Positions 1 through 5,702 are shown, numbered from the stretch's first letter. The stretch is DNA of 7,175 nucleotides from Blastococcus sp. (GCA_025963345.1 JAOPUS010000030.1:1-7175), one strand, 5' to 3'. The notes: a model not told the origin generated them from the sequence alone. A program made the numbers and translations.

Positions 1-5
1 AAGGA

Positions 6-54
6 CCCCGTCCTCCCCACCCCTCGCAGGCTCAGGGTGGGACCCGGGACGGGG
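6..54 (-). terminator. Large GC-rich hairpin ending the deoC-ALDH operon
   Basis: A perfect 8-bp arm pair (CCCCGTCC at 6-13 with GGACGGGG at 47-54) encloses a second pair (TCCC-ACCC at 14-22, one bulged C, with GGGTGGGA at 35-42). CCCG at 43-46 is unpaired between the two helices and about 12 nt form the loop. It begins 5 bp past the stop codon of the last minus-strand gene. There is no real U-tract; the minus strand only reads TCCTT after the stem. Such U-poor hairpins are common after actinobacterial genes, so a terminator or 3'-end stabiliser is inferred from position and pairing. Confidence 0.65.
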
Positions 55-58
55 CCGT

Positions 59-925
59 TCAGACGCCGATGGGGTGCCAGACCGTCTTGGTCTCCAGGAA
101 CGGCGTCATCCGGGAGAGCCCGGGGTCCGCGGTCCAGTCCGTCTCGTTGGCCTGGGGGCGCACGACGCGCTTGACCGTGCCGGCCGCCTCGCGCTCGAAC
201 TCCATGGCGCGTCCGGGGGGCGCGCCGGTCAGGTCGATGCCGTCGACGTCGGCGTGCTCGGCCAGCCACGGGCCGAGCTCCGCGGAGTCGCCGGTGAGCA
301 GGTTGACGACACCGCCAGGGACGTCGCTGGTGGCCAGGACCTCCGCGAGGGTGACCGCGGGCAACGGGCGCTCCTTCGACGTCACCAGGACGGTGGTGTT
401 GCCGCCGGCGAGGACCGGCGCGAGCACGCTGACCAGGCCGAGCAGGGAGGACTCCTGCGGCGCCAGCACGGCGACGACGCCGGTGGGCTCGGGCATCGAG
501 AAGTCGAAGTACGGGCCGGCGACCGGGTTCGCGCCACCGAGGACGGCGGCGAGCTTGTCGGTCCACCCGGCGTACCAGACCCAGCGGTCGATGGCGGCGT
601 CCACGGCGGCACGGGCCTTGGACGACGACAGACCTTCGCCGGCCGCGACCTCGTCGCAGAACTGCGCGTGCCGGCCCTCCATCACCTCGGCCACGCGGTA
701 GAGCACCTGACCGCGGTTGTAGGCGGTCATGGTCGACCACTTCGGGAACGCGCCACGGGCCGCGACGACGGCGTCGCGGGCGTCCTTGCGGGAGGCCCAG
801 GCGGCGTTGGCGAGGAAGTGGCCGCGTGCGTCGGTGACCTCGTAGGTGCGGCCGGACTCCGACCGCGGAAAGGCGCCGTTCACGTAGAGCTTGTAGGTCT
901 TCCGAACGGCCAGACGGTCGCTCAT
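59..925 (-). CDS. Non-catalytic aldehyde dehydrogenase-like protein (ALDH16 C-terminal-domain type)
   Basis: This 288-residue protein matches the N-terminal two thirds of the aldehyde dehydrogenase fold: YKLYVNGAF at 11-19, an oligomerisation/helical section to about 145, then the Rossmann section with EPTGVVAVLAPQES (146-159) and VPGGVVNLLTG (202-212). Every catalytic landmark is lost: the Asn of the WNFP motif is replaced by APQES, the KPAE lysine motif reads VTSKE, LTGAPPG stands where FTGSTEVG is expected, and there is no ELGGK glutamate and no GQxCxA cysteine. The only cysteine is C90, in the wrong region. The usual family length is about 480-500 residues, but the end is not ragged: it closes with a distinct tail, TKTVWHPIGV. 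The ATG at 925 was chosen because its ATGA overlaps the stop of the upstream gene, which implies translational coupling; an AAGGG-like site lies about 12 nt upstream. An ATG further upstream (1048) would add 41 residues unlike the family and overlap the neighbour. It is probably a structural partner of the catalytic dehydrogenase encoded just before it, as in ALDH16. A decayed duplicate is the alternative, but the intact frame and coupling argue against that. Confidence 0.85.
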   Translation of the reverse strand: MSDRLAVRKTYKLYVNGAFPRSESGRTYEVTDARGHFLANAAWASRKDARDAVVAARGAFPKWSTMTAYNRGQVLYRVAEVMEGRHAQFCDEVAAGEGLSSSKARAAVDAAIDRWVWYAGWTDKLAAVLGGANPVAGPYFDFSMPEPTGVVAVLAPQESSLLGLVSVLAPVLAGGNTTVLVTSKERPLPAVTLAEVLATSDVPGGVVNLLTGDSAELGPWLAEHADVDGIDLTGAPPGRAMEFEREAAGTVKRVVRPQANETDWTADPGLSRMTPFLETKTVWHPIGV

Positions 926-2370
926 GAGTGGGTCGCACCCTTCAGGTATCCGGTCAGCCCGTGGCGGCCGCCCTCGCGGCCGTACCCGGACTGCTTGTAG
1001 CCGCCGAAGGGCGATGTCGGGTCGAACTTGTTGAACGTGTTGGCCCACACGACGCCGGCGCGGAGCTGATTCGCGATCTTGAGGATCCGCGAGCCCTTCT
1101 CCGACCAGATGCCGGCCGAGAGGCCGTAGGTGGTGTTGTTGGCCTTCGCCACGGCCTCGTCCGGAGTGCGGAAGGTCAGGACCGAGAGGACCGGGCCGAA
1201 GACCTCCTCGCGGGCGATGCGGTGCGCGGGGGAGACGTCGGTGAAGACGGTCGGAGGGAACCAGTAGCCGCGCTCGGGCAGGTCGCAGACCGGCTGCCAG
1301 CGCTGGGCCCCCTCGGCCTCACCGGCAGCTACCAGCTCCCGGATGCGTTCCAGCTGCAGGTGAGAGTTGATCGCCCCGATGTCGGTGTTCTTGTCCAGCG
1401 GGTCGCCGACGCGCAGGGTGCTGATCCGGCGCTGCAGCGAGGCGATGACCTCGTCGTGCACGTTCTCCTGCACCAGCAGCCGCGACCCGGCGCAGCAGAC
1501 GTGGCCCTGGTTGAAGAAGATCCCCTGCACGATCCCCTCGACCGCCTGGTCGATCGGGGCGTCGTCGAAGACGATGTTGGCCGCCTTGCCACCGAGCTCC
1601 AGGGTCAGCGACTTGCGGGTGCCGGCGACCGCGCGGGCGATCGACTTGCCCACCTCGGTCGACCCGGTGAACGCGACCTTGTCGACGTCCCCGTGCTCGA
1701 CGACCGCCCGTCCGGTCTCGCCGGCGCCGGTCACGATGTTCACCACACCCGGCGGCAGGTCGGCCTGCTGGCAGATCTCGGCGAACAGCAGCGCGGTCAG
1801 GGGGGTGGTCTCGGCGGGCTTGAGGACGACGGTGTTGCCGGTCGCCAGCGCCGGCGCGACCTTCCACGCCAGCATCAGCATCGGGAAGTTCCACGGGATG
1901 ACCTGACCGGCCACGCCGAGCGGGCGGGGGTTCGGACCGAGGCCCGCGAAATCCAGCTTGTCGGCCCAGCCGGCGTGGTAGAAGAAGTGCGCCGCGGCGA
2001 GGGGGATGTCGACGTCGCGGGACTCGCGGATCGGCTTGCCGTTGTCCAGCGACTCCAGGACGGCGAACTCCCGCGCGCGCTCCTGCAGCAGCCGGGCGAT
2101 GCGGAACAGGTACTTGCCGCGGTCGGCCGGGCGCATCGGGCCCCACACACGGGTGAAGGCGCGGCGGGCGGCCGCGACGGCGCGGTCGACGTCGGCCTCG
2201 CTGGCGCTGGAGACCTCGGTGAGGACCTCCTCGGTCGCGGGGTTGACCGTCGTGAACGGCTCGCCGGTGCCGTCGACGAACTCGCCGTCGATGAACAGGC
2301 CGTACGACGGCGCGATGTCGACGATCGAGCGCGACTCGGGCGCCGGGGCGTACTCGAACAGGCTGCTCAT
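922..2370 (-). CDS. NAD(P)-dependent aldehyde dehydrogenase, catalytic subunit
   Basis: This 482-residue protein is a complete aldehyde dehydrogenase, oxidising an aldehyde to the acid with NAD(P)+ in the cytoplasm. Landmarks appear in order: LFIDGEFVDG (25-34), IPWNFPM with the oxyanion Asn161, VVLKPAE with cofactor-binding Lys184, FTGSTEVG (234-241), LELGGK with general base Glu258, FFNQGHVCCAGSR with nucleophile Cys292, EEVFGPV (388-394) and the C-terminal PFGGYKQSGYGREGG (454-468). The usual FFNQGQ reads FFNQGH here, a mild change two residues before the nucleophile. The ATG at 2370 lies 5 bp after the deoC stop; no strong Shine-Dalgarno is visible, so coupled translation is likely. Beside deoC, acetaldehyde from deoxyribose-5-phosphate cleavage is the natural candidate substrate, but this is inferred from context and not readable from the residues. 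The next gene encodes a non-catalytic paralogue; the pair (482 + 288 residues) resembles a split ALDH16, whose human form is about 800 residues. Confidence 0.95.
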   Translation of the reverse strand: MSSLFEYAPAPESRSIVDIAPSYGLFIDGEFVDGTGEPFTTVNPATEEVLTEVSSASEADVDRAVAAARRAFTRVWGPMRPADRGKYLFRIARLLQERAREFAVLESLDNGKPIRESRDVDIPLAAAHFFYHAGWADKLDFAGLGPNPRPLGVAGQVIPWNFPMLMLAWKVAPALATGNTVVLKPAETTPLTALLFAEICQQADLPPGVVNIVTGAGETGRAVVEHGDVDKVAFTGSTEVGKSIARAVAGTRKSLTLELGGKAANIVFDDAPIDQAVEGIVQGIFFNQGHVCCAGSRLLVQENVHDEVIASLQRRISTLRVGDPLDKNTDIGAINSHLQLERIRELVAAGEAEGAQRWQPVCDLPERGYWFPPTVFTDVSPAHRIAREEVFGPVLSVLTFRTPDEAVAKANNTTYGLSAGIWSEKGSRILKIANQLRAGVVWANTFNKFDPTSPFGGYKQSGYGREGGRHGLTGYLKGATHS

Positions 2371-2375
2371 GTGGG

Positions 2376-3389
2376 TCAGTCAACCGTCACGTAGTCGGGA
2401 CCGGAGTAGTGGCCGGTACGGAGCTTCTGGCGCTGCAGCAGGAGGTCGTTGAGCAGGCTCGAGGCGCCGAAACGGAACCAGTCGGGCGAGAGCCAGTCGG
2501 GCCCGGCGGTCTCGTTGACCAGCACCAGGTGCTTCATGGCGTCCTTCGTCGTCCGGATGCCACCGGCGGGCTTGACGCCGACCTGTGTGCCGGTCTGGGC
2601 GCGGAAGTCACGGACCGCCTCGAGCATGACCAGGCAGACCGGCAGCGTCGCGGCCGGGGAGATCTTGCCGGTGGAGGTCTTGATGAAGTCACCGCCGGCG
2701 AGCATCGCCAGCCACGAGGCGCGGCGGACGTTGTCGAGAGTGACCAGTTCGCCCGTCTCGAGGATGACCTTGAGGTGGGCAGGGCCGTGGCCCCCTGGAC
2801 GAGCACACGCCTCCTTGACGGCCACGATCTCGTCGTAGACGTCGAGGTAGCGGCCGGCGAGGAAGGCGCCCCGGTCGATGACCATGTCGATCTCGTCGGC
2901 GCCGTTGGCGACGGCGTCACGGACGTCGGCGAGCTTCACCTCGCGGCCGGCCCGCCCGCTGGGGAACGCCGTCGCGACGGCGGCGACGTGGATGCCGCTG
3001 TCGCCGAGGGCCTGCCGGGCGACACCGGCAAGGTCGCCGTAGACGCAGACCGCCGCAACGTGCGGGGTGGTCGGGTCGCCCGGGTCGGGGCGGCGGGCCT
3101 TCGCGGCCAAGGAGCGGACCTTGCCGGGCGTATCCGAGCCCTCGAGCGTGGTCAGGTCGACCATCGAGATCGCGGTGTCGATCGCCCAGGCCTTCGCCGT
3201 CGTCTTGATCGACCGCGTGCCGAGCATCGCGACACGTGACTCGGCACCCACCTGGTCGACGCCGGGAAGGCCGTGCAGGAAGGCCCGGAACGCCGAGCCG
3301 GAGCGCGTCACGTCGGTGAACGGAGGCGCGGGTGCGGCGAGCAGCCGGGCGCCGTCCGACAGCGCGTCGGGATCGAGCACGTGGGTCAT
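2376..3389 (-). CDS. deoC: Deoxyribose-phosphate aldolase, long (human DERA-like) form
   Basis: DeoC reversibly cleaves 2-deoxy-D-ribose-5-phosphate to glyceraldehyde-3-phosphate and acetaldehyde, the last step of deoxynucleoside breakdown. The 337-residue protein shows the class I aldolase (TIM barrel) active site: NGADEIDMV with Asp168, GGDFIKTSTGK with Schiff-base Lys237, and GVKPAGGIRT with Lys273, the lysine that tunes the active site. It is longer than the roughly 250-260-residue E. coli type, with an N-terminal extension of about 60 residues, an internal insert near 97-110 and a C-terminal part (WLSPDWFRFGASSLL, then a tail ending in VTVD) that recalls animal DERA. It lacks the C-terminal Tyr of the E. 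coli enzyme; Y333 is four residues from the end. The ATG at 3389 was preferred to upstream starts because AGGAG lies 11 nt before it and the residues further upstream look like non-coding, low-quality sequence. It is the first gene of a three-gene minus-strand operon with two aldehyde dehydrogenase-type proteins. Confidence 0.96.
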   Translation of the reverse strand: MTHVLDPDALSDGARLLAAPAPPFTDVTRSGSAFRAFLHGLPGVDQVGAESRVAMLGTRSIKTTAKAWAIDTAISMVDLTTLEGSDTPGKVRSLAAKARRPDPGDPTTPHVAAVCVYGDLAGVARQALGDSGIHVAAVATAFPSGRAGREVKLADVRDAVANGADEIDMVIDRGAFLAGRYLDVYDEIVAVKEACARPGGHGPAHLKVILETGELVTLDNVRRASWLAMLAGGDFIKTSTGKISPAATLPVCLVMLEAVRDFRAQTGTQVGVKPAGGIRTTKDAMKHLVLVNETAGPDWLSPDWFRFGASSLLNDLLLQRQKLRTGHYSGPDYVTVD

Positions 3390-3400
3390 GCGCCCATTGT

Positions 3401-3405
3401 CTCCT
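3401..3405 (-). promoter_or_regulatory. Ribosome binding site of deoC
   Basis: The minus strand reads AGGAG here, 11 nt before the ATG at 3389. This is slightly long spacing but the only Shine-Dalgarno-like match nearby, and it supports 3389 as the start over the in-frame ATG at 3494. Confidence 0.55.
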
Positions 3406-3549
3406 GCTGGACGCGGCAGCCGGAAACAGCTCACCCCGGGCGGGTGGCTCGGCTGTGGCGGGCTCCGACGACACCGCGATCCTGGTCGGACCACCCGCCG
3501 GCCGCCCCCGTGATCCGGGCGAGCGTGTCCGCGCGTATCGGCGGGCCGC

Positions 3550-3555
3550 TACGGT
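3550..3555 (+). promoter_or_regulatory. Candidate -10 element for a leaderless upp transcript
   Basis: TACGGT fits the actinobacterial TANNNT -10 consensus. If its last T is position -7, transcription starts at 3562, one base before the GTG at 3563. No Shine-Dalgarno-like sequence precedes that GTG, which agrees with leaderless translation. The -35 region is poor; the best guess is TGTCCG at 3526-3531 with 18-bp spacing. TANNNT occurs by chance fairly often, so the support is the spacing to the family-supported start. Confidence 0.4.
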
Positions 3556-3562
3556 GCAGCCC

Positions 3563-4186
3563 GTGCAGCTGACCGTCGTGGACCACCCGCTCGCCCGTGC
3601 CCGCCTCTCCCGCATGCGGGACGAGCGGACCGACAACGCAGCCTTCCGCGCCGCGCTTCGGGAGCTCACCCAGATGCTCGTCTACGAGGCCACGCGCGAC
3701 CTCGCCGTCGCCGAGGAGCCCATCCAGACGCCGGTGACCGCGACCACGGGCTACCGCCTGGCCGCCCCCCCGCTGATCGTCCCGGTCCTCCGCGCCGGAC
3801 TCGGCATGGCCGACACCGCGCACGGGATGCTGCCGGAATCGCAGATGGGCTTCGTCGGCCTGGCACGCAACGAGGTGACCTTCCAGCCGGAGGCCTACAT
3901 GGCGTCGCTGCCGGAGTCGCTGGTCGACCGCGAGGTCTTCGTGCTGGACCCCATGCTGGCCACCGGCGGCTCGCTGGTGCACTGCTGCGGGCTGCTCACT
4001 GCCCGCGGGGCCACCTCGATCACCGTCCTCTGCGCCCTGGCGGCGCCGGAGGGCATCGAGCGACTCGAGCAGAGCGGACTGCCGCTGCGGGTCTTCACCG
4101 CCAGCGTGGACGAGGGGCTCAACGACATGGCCTACATCGTCCCCGGGCTCGGAGACGCGGGCGACCGTCAGTTCGGCGCGGTCTGA
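3563..4186 (+). CDS. upp: Uracil phosphoribosyltransferase
   Basis: UPRT converts uracil and PRPP to UMP and pyrophosphate, the uracil salvage step. The 207-residue product has the family hallmarks: an N-terminal VVDHPLARARLSRMRDERT (5-23), PPLIVPVLRAGLGM (69-82), the PRPP-binding loop LDPMLATGGS (128-137) and the C-terminal uracil-binding segment YIVPGLGDAGDRQFG (191-205). The GTG at 3563 gives 207 residues, the length I recall for the mycobacterial enzyme, and begins at the equivalent residue. A GTG three codons upstream (3554) is possible, but it lies inside the candidate -10 element. The frame stays open upstream to 3332 across the divergent deoC start, which is not coding in this direction. 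The gene is divergent from deoC, 173 bp apart, and 2 bp from the next gene, with which it is probably co-transcribed. Confidence 0.97.
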   Translation: MQLTVVDHPLARARLSRMRDERTDNAAFRAALRELTQMLVYEATRDLAVAEEPIQTPVTATTGYRLAAPPLIVPVLRAGLGMADTAHGMLPESQMGFVGLARNEVTFQPEAYMASLPESLVDREVFVLDPMLATGGSLVHCCGLLTARGATSITVLCALAAPEGIERLEQSGLPLRVFTASVDEGLNDMAYIVPGLGDAGDRQFGAV

Positions 4187-4188
4187 CC

Positions 4189-5079
4189 ATGCGCTTCGGC
4201 GTCCTCGGCACCGGCTTCTGGGCGAAGGAGGTGCATGCCGCGGCACTCGCCGCGCATCCCACCGCCGAGCTGGTCGGCATCTGGGGGCGGGACGTCGCGA
4301 AGGCCAAGGCGCTCGGCGCGGAGTTCGACGTCGCCGGATTCGCCGATGTCGACGAGCTGCTGTCCCAGGTGGACGCCGTGACGATCGCCCTGCCGCCGGA
4401 CGTGCAGGCTCCACTCGCCGAACGGGCCGCGGCGGCCGGCAGGCATCTGCTGCTGGAGAAGCCGATCGCTCTCGACGTCGCGGGCGCCGACCGGGTGGTC
4501 GACGCGGTGCGCGACGCCGGGGTCGCCTCGGTCGTGTTCTTCACCTTCCGGTTCCAGGCGGCGACGTCGACCTGGCTGACGCAGGCCGCGCGGACGCGGC
4601 TGGCCGGCGGCGCCGGTTCGTGGCTCTCGTCGCTGGCCGGGTCGCCGTTCGCGGCCTCGCCGTGGCGGCAGGAGCGCGGCGCGCTGTGGGACATCGGGCC
4701 GCACGCGCTGTCGGTGCTCGTGCCCGCGCTGGGCCCGGTGACAGCGGTGCAGGCCGGCGCGGGGCTGCGCGACACCGTGCACCTGGTCCTGACCCACGAG
4801 TCTGGGGCGGCCTCGACGGTGACGCTGTCGCACACGGTGGCGCCGCTCTCCACGGGGATGGAGTTCTTCGTCCACGGGGACGCCGGCCGGCTGGTGCTGC
4901 TACCCGAGACCGGCAGCGCGGAGGGTGCGTTCAGCGTGGCCGTGGACGAGTTGACCGTCGCGGCGCTGACCGGCGGCGCGCATCCCTGCGACGTGGCCTT
5001 CGGGCGGGACGTCGTGGCGGTCCTGGCTACGGCCGCGCGAGCGTTGGACTCCGGCTGCCGGGAGCTCGTCGGGCGCTGA
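4189..5079 (+). CDS. Gfo/Idh/MocA-family NAD(P)-dependent oxidoreductase, substrate unknown
   Basis: This 296-residue protein has an N-terminal Rossmann fold (FGVLGTGFWAKEV from residue 3, with the GTGFWA nucleotide loop at 7-12), VDAVTIALPPDVQAPLAERA (61-80), the family signature LLLEKPIA with Glu90-Lys91-Pro92, and a C-terminal substrate domain containing GALWDIGPHAL (164-174) with Asp168 and His172, the usual catalytic-region motif. Members oxidise or reduce sugars, inositols, biliverdin and others, and the motifs do not say which. At 296 residues it is shorter than the typical 320-350, with the C-terminal sheet domain compact; nothing looks truncated. The ATG at 4189 is 2 bp after the upp stop, with no clear Shine-Dalgarno, so translation is probably coupled to upp. 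No obvious pathway link to uracil salvage is visible. The gene converges on the Lrp-type regulator gene. Confidence 0.92.
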   Translation: MRFGVLGTGFWAKEVHAAALAAHPTAELVGIWGRDVAKAKALGAEFDVAGFADVDELLSQVDAVTIALPPDVQAPLAERAAAAGRHLLLEKPIALDVAGADRVVDAVRDAGVASVVFFTFRFQAATSTWLTQAARTRLAGGAGSWLSSLAGSPFAASPWRQERGALWDIGPHALSVLVPALGPVTAVQAGAGLRDTVHLVLTHESGAASTVTLSHTVAPLSTGMEFFVHGDAGRLVLLPETGSAEGAFSVAVDELTVAALTGGAHPCDVAFGRDVVAVLATAARALDSGCRELVGR

Positions 5080-5134
5080 GGCACCTGCGGGGGTGATTCG
5101 CACGCTCCTGCAGTCCTGCCGGGTCCTTCAGCGC
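5073..5134. terminator. Weak inverted repeat spanning two convergent stop codons
   Basis: GCGCTGA at 5073-5079 and TCAGCGC at 5128-5134 are perfectly complementary. Inside them GG-ACC (5080-5085, one bulged C) can pair with GGT-CC (5122-5126), with an unpaired T at 5127. The loop is about 36 nt and there is no U-tract. The arms contain the TGA codons of both convergent genes. Part of the match arises because both genes end in CGC TGA, so a bidirectional terminator is only tentative. Confidence 0.3.
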
Positions 5135-5571
5135 GCGACGACCGGATTCCTCACCAGGCTGGACAGCAGCATCGTGGTGTCGGTCTGCTGGACATAGGGC
5201 AGGCCGCGGAGCCTGCTGATGACCCGTTCCAGGTGGACGACGTCTTCTGCGACGACGCGCAGCATGGCATCGGCGGCGCCGGAGACGGTGAACGCCTCGA
5301 CGATCTCGGGCAGCGCGGCCAGATCATCGCGCATGCGGGGGAAAGGCACCGTGCCGTTGGTGAACAGCTGGACCATCGCGTGGGTGTTCCAGCCCAGGAC
5401 CTGCGGATCGACCACCGCGATGAAGCCGCGGATGACCTGGTCGCGGACGAGGCGGTCCACGCGACGCTTGGTCGCCGAGACCGACAGGCCGACGGCAGGA
5501 GCGAGCTCGGTGTACGGCGCGCGCCCGTCCCGCAGGAGCAGCTCGACGATGCGATGGTCCACGGGGTCCAT
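5128..5571 (-). CDS. Lrp/AsnC-family transcriptional regulator
   Basis: This 147-residue protein has the two-domain Lrp layout. An N-terminal winged helix-turn-helix (MDPVDHRIVELLLRDGR at 1-17, recognition region TELAPAVGLSVSATKRRVDRL within 21-41) is followed by a RAM (regulation of amino acid metabolism) sensor domain at about 64-140, with VSGAADAML at 96-104 in the place of the family's ligand-linked G-x-x-D turn. Proteins of this family bind DNA as dimers that build octamers, usually answer to an amino acid, and often control a divergent neighbour. The start at 5571 matches the usual family opening (MDxxDxxI); in-frame ATGs at 5589 and 5613 would add 6 or 14 residues. No Shine-Dalgarno precedes 5571, but a TANNNT box is placed for leaderless transcription. 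It is divergent from the M20 hydrolase across 141 bp, making that gene its likely target. Effector not determinable. Confidence 0.93.
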   Translation of the reverse strand: MDPVDHRIVELLLRDGRAPYTELAPAVGLSVSATKRRVDRLVRDQVIRGFIAVVDPQVLGWNTHAMVQLFTNGTVPFPRMRDDLAALPEIVEAFTVSGAADAMLRVVAEDVVHLERVISRLRGLPYVQQTDTTMLLSSLVRNPVVAR

Positions 5572-5577
5572 GCGCCG

Positions 5578-5583
5578 ACTGTA
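5578..5583 (-). promoter_or_regulatory. Candidate -10 element for a leaderless Lrp-type regulator transcript
   Basis: The minus strand reads TACAGT, a TANNNT match, followed by six bases (CGGCGC) and then the ATG at 5571, so the A of the start codon falls on +1. The -35 region (TTTCGC at 17-bp spacing) is a poor match. The absence of any ribosome binding site supports a leaderless message. It overlaps the in-frame alternative start at 5589, which would then not be transcribed. Confidence 0.4.
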
Positions 5584-5588
5584 AGTCA

Positions 5589-5629
5589 TTGCGTAGTGCT
5601 GCGAAAAGCGCAAGAAAGCTGCGCCAAAA
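5589..5629. promoter_or_regulatory. Candidate Lrp-type operator with phased A-tracts
   Basis: Within this GC-rich window a short patch carries A-tracts at 5604-5607, 5612-5617 (AAGAAA) and 5626-5629, with centres about 10-12 bp apart, which favours intrinsic bending. TTGCG at 5589-5593 and CGCAA at 5609-5613 form an inverted repeat; GCTGCG repeats directly at 5598 and 5618, 20 bp apart. The patch lies between the regulator start and the -35 box of the M20 gene. Lrp/AsnC proteins typically bind degenerate, A/T-containing sites on one helix face and wrap DNA. Binding by the adjacent regulator is inferred. Confidence 0.4.
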
Positions 5630-5644
5630 CGCCGGGATCAGCAA

Positions 5645-5674
5645 TAGACAGTCCACGAGCGCCGTCCCTACGCT
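5645..5674 (+). promoter_or_regulatory. Housekeeping-type promoter of the M20 hydrolase
   Basis: TAGACA at 5645-5650 matches five of six bases of the TTGACA -35 consensus, and TACGCT at 5669-5674 fits TANNNT; the spacer is 18 bp. Expected transcription start is near 5681, giving a leader of about 32 nt that contains the GGAG ribosome binding site at 5703. It is the best promoter match I found in the window. Confidence 0.6.
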
Positions 5675-5702
5675 CGCCCCGACACCCTGCTCGACCGGCG
5701 CC

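Noticed and set aside
59..925. The short ALDH-like gene as a frameshifted or truncated pseudogene
   Set aside because: The frame is intact, it is translationally coupled, it ends in a distinct tail near a terminator, and substitutions at all catalytic motifs look like long divergence rather than recent decay. I found no remnant of the missing C-terminal part in the 58 bases that follow within the window.
928..2394. Long plus-strand open frame opposite the aldehyde dehydrogenase
   Set aside because: Typical antisense open frame of a high-GC gene, rich in Arg, Gly, Asp and Val, with no motif; the minus-strand frame has all ALDH signatures.
3390..3494. ATG at 3494 as the deoC start
   Set aside because: The added 35 residues do not resemble any DeoC N-terminus and the ribosome binding site precedes 3389.
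3390..3549. A deoC promoter in the divergent spacer
   Set aside because: I found no convincing -35/-10 pair on the minus strand; only weak CAGGAT-like and TAGCGG-like boxes with poor spacing.
3332..3562. Upstream extension of the upp reading frame by 77 residues
   Set aside because: It crosses the deoC start region on the other strand, is Arg/Pro-rich without family similarity, and known UPRTs begin at the residue encoded at 3563.
4119..5084. Minus-strand Ser/Thr/Ala-rich open frame opposite the oxidoreductase
   Set aside because: Low-complexity composition expected from reading a GC-rich gene backwards; the plus strand encodes a recognisable Gfo/Idh/MocA protein.
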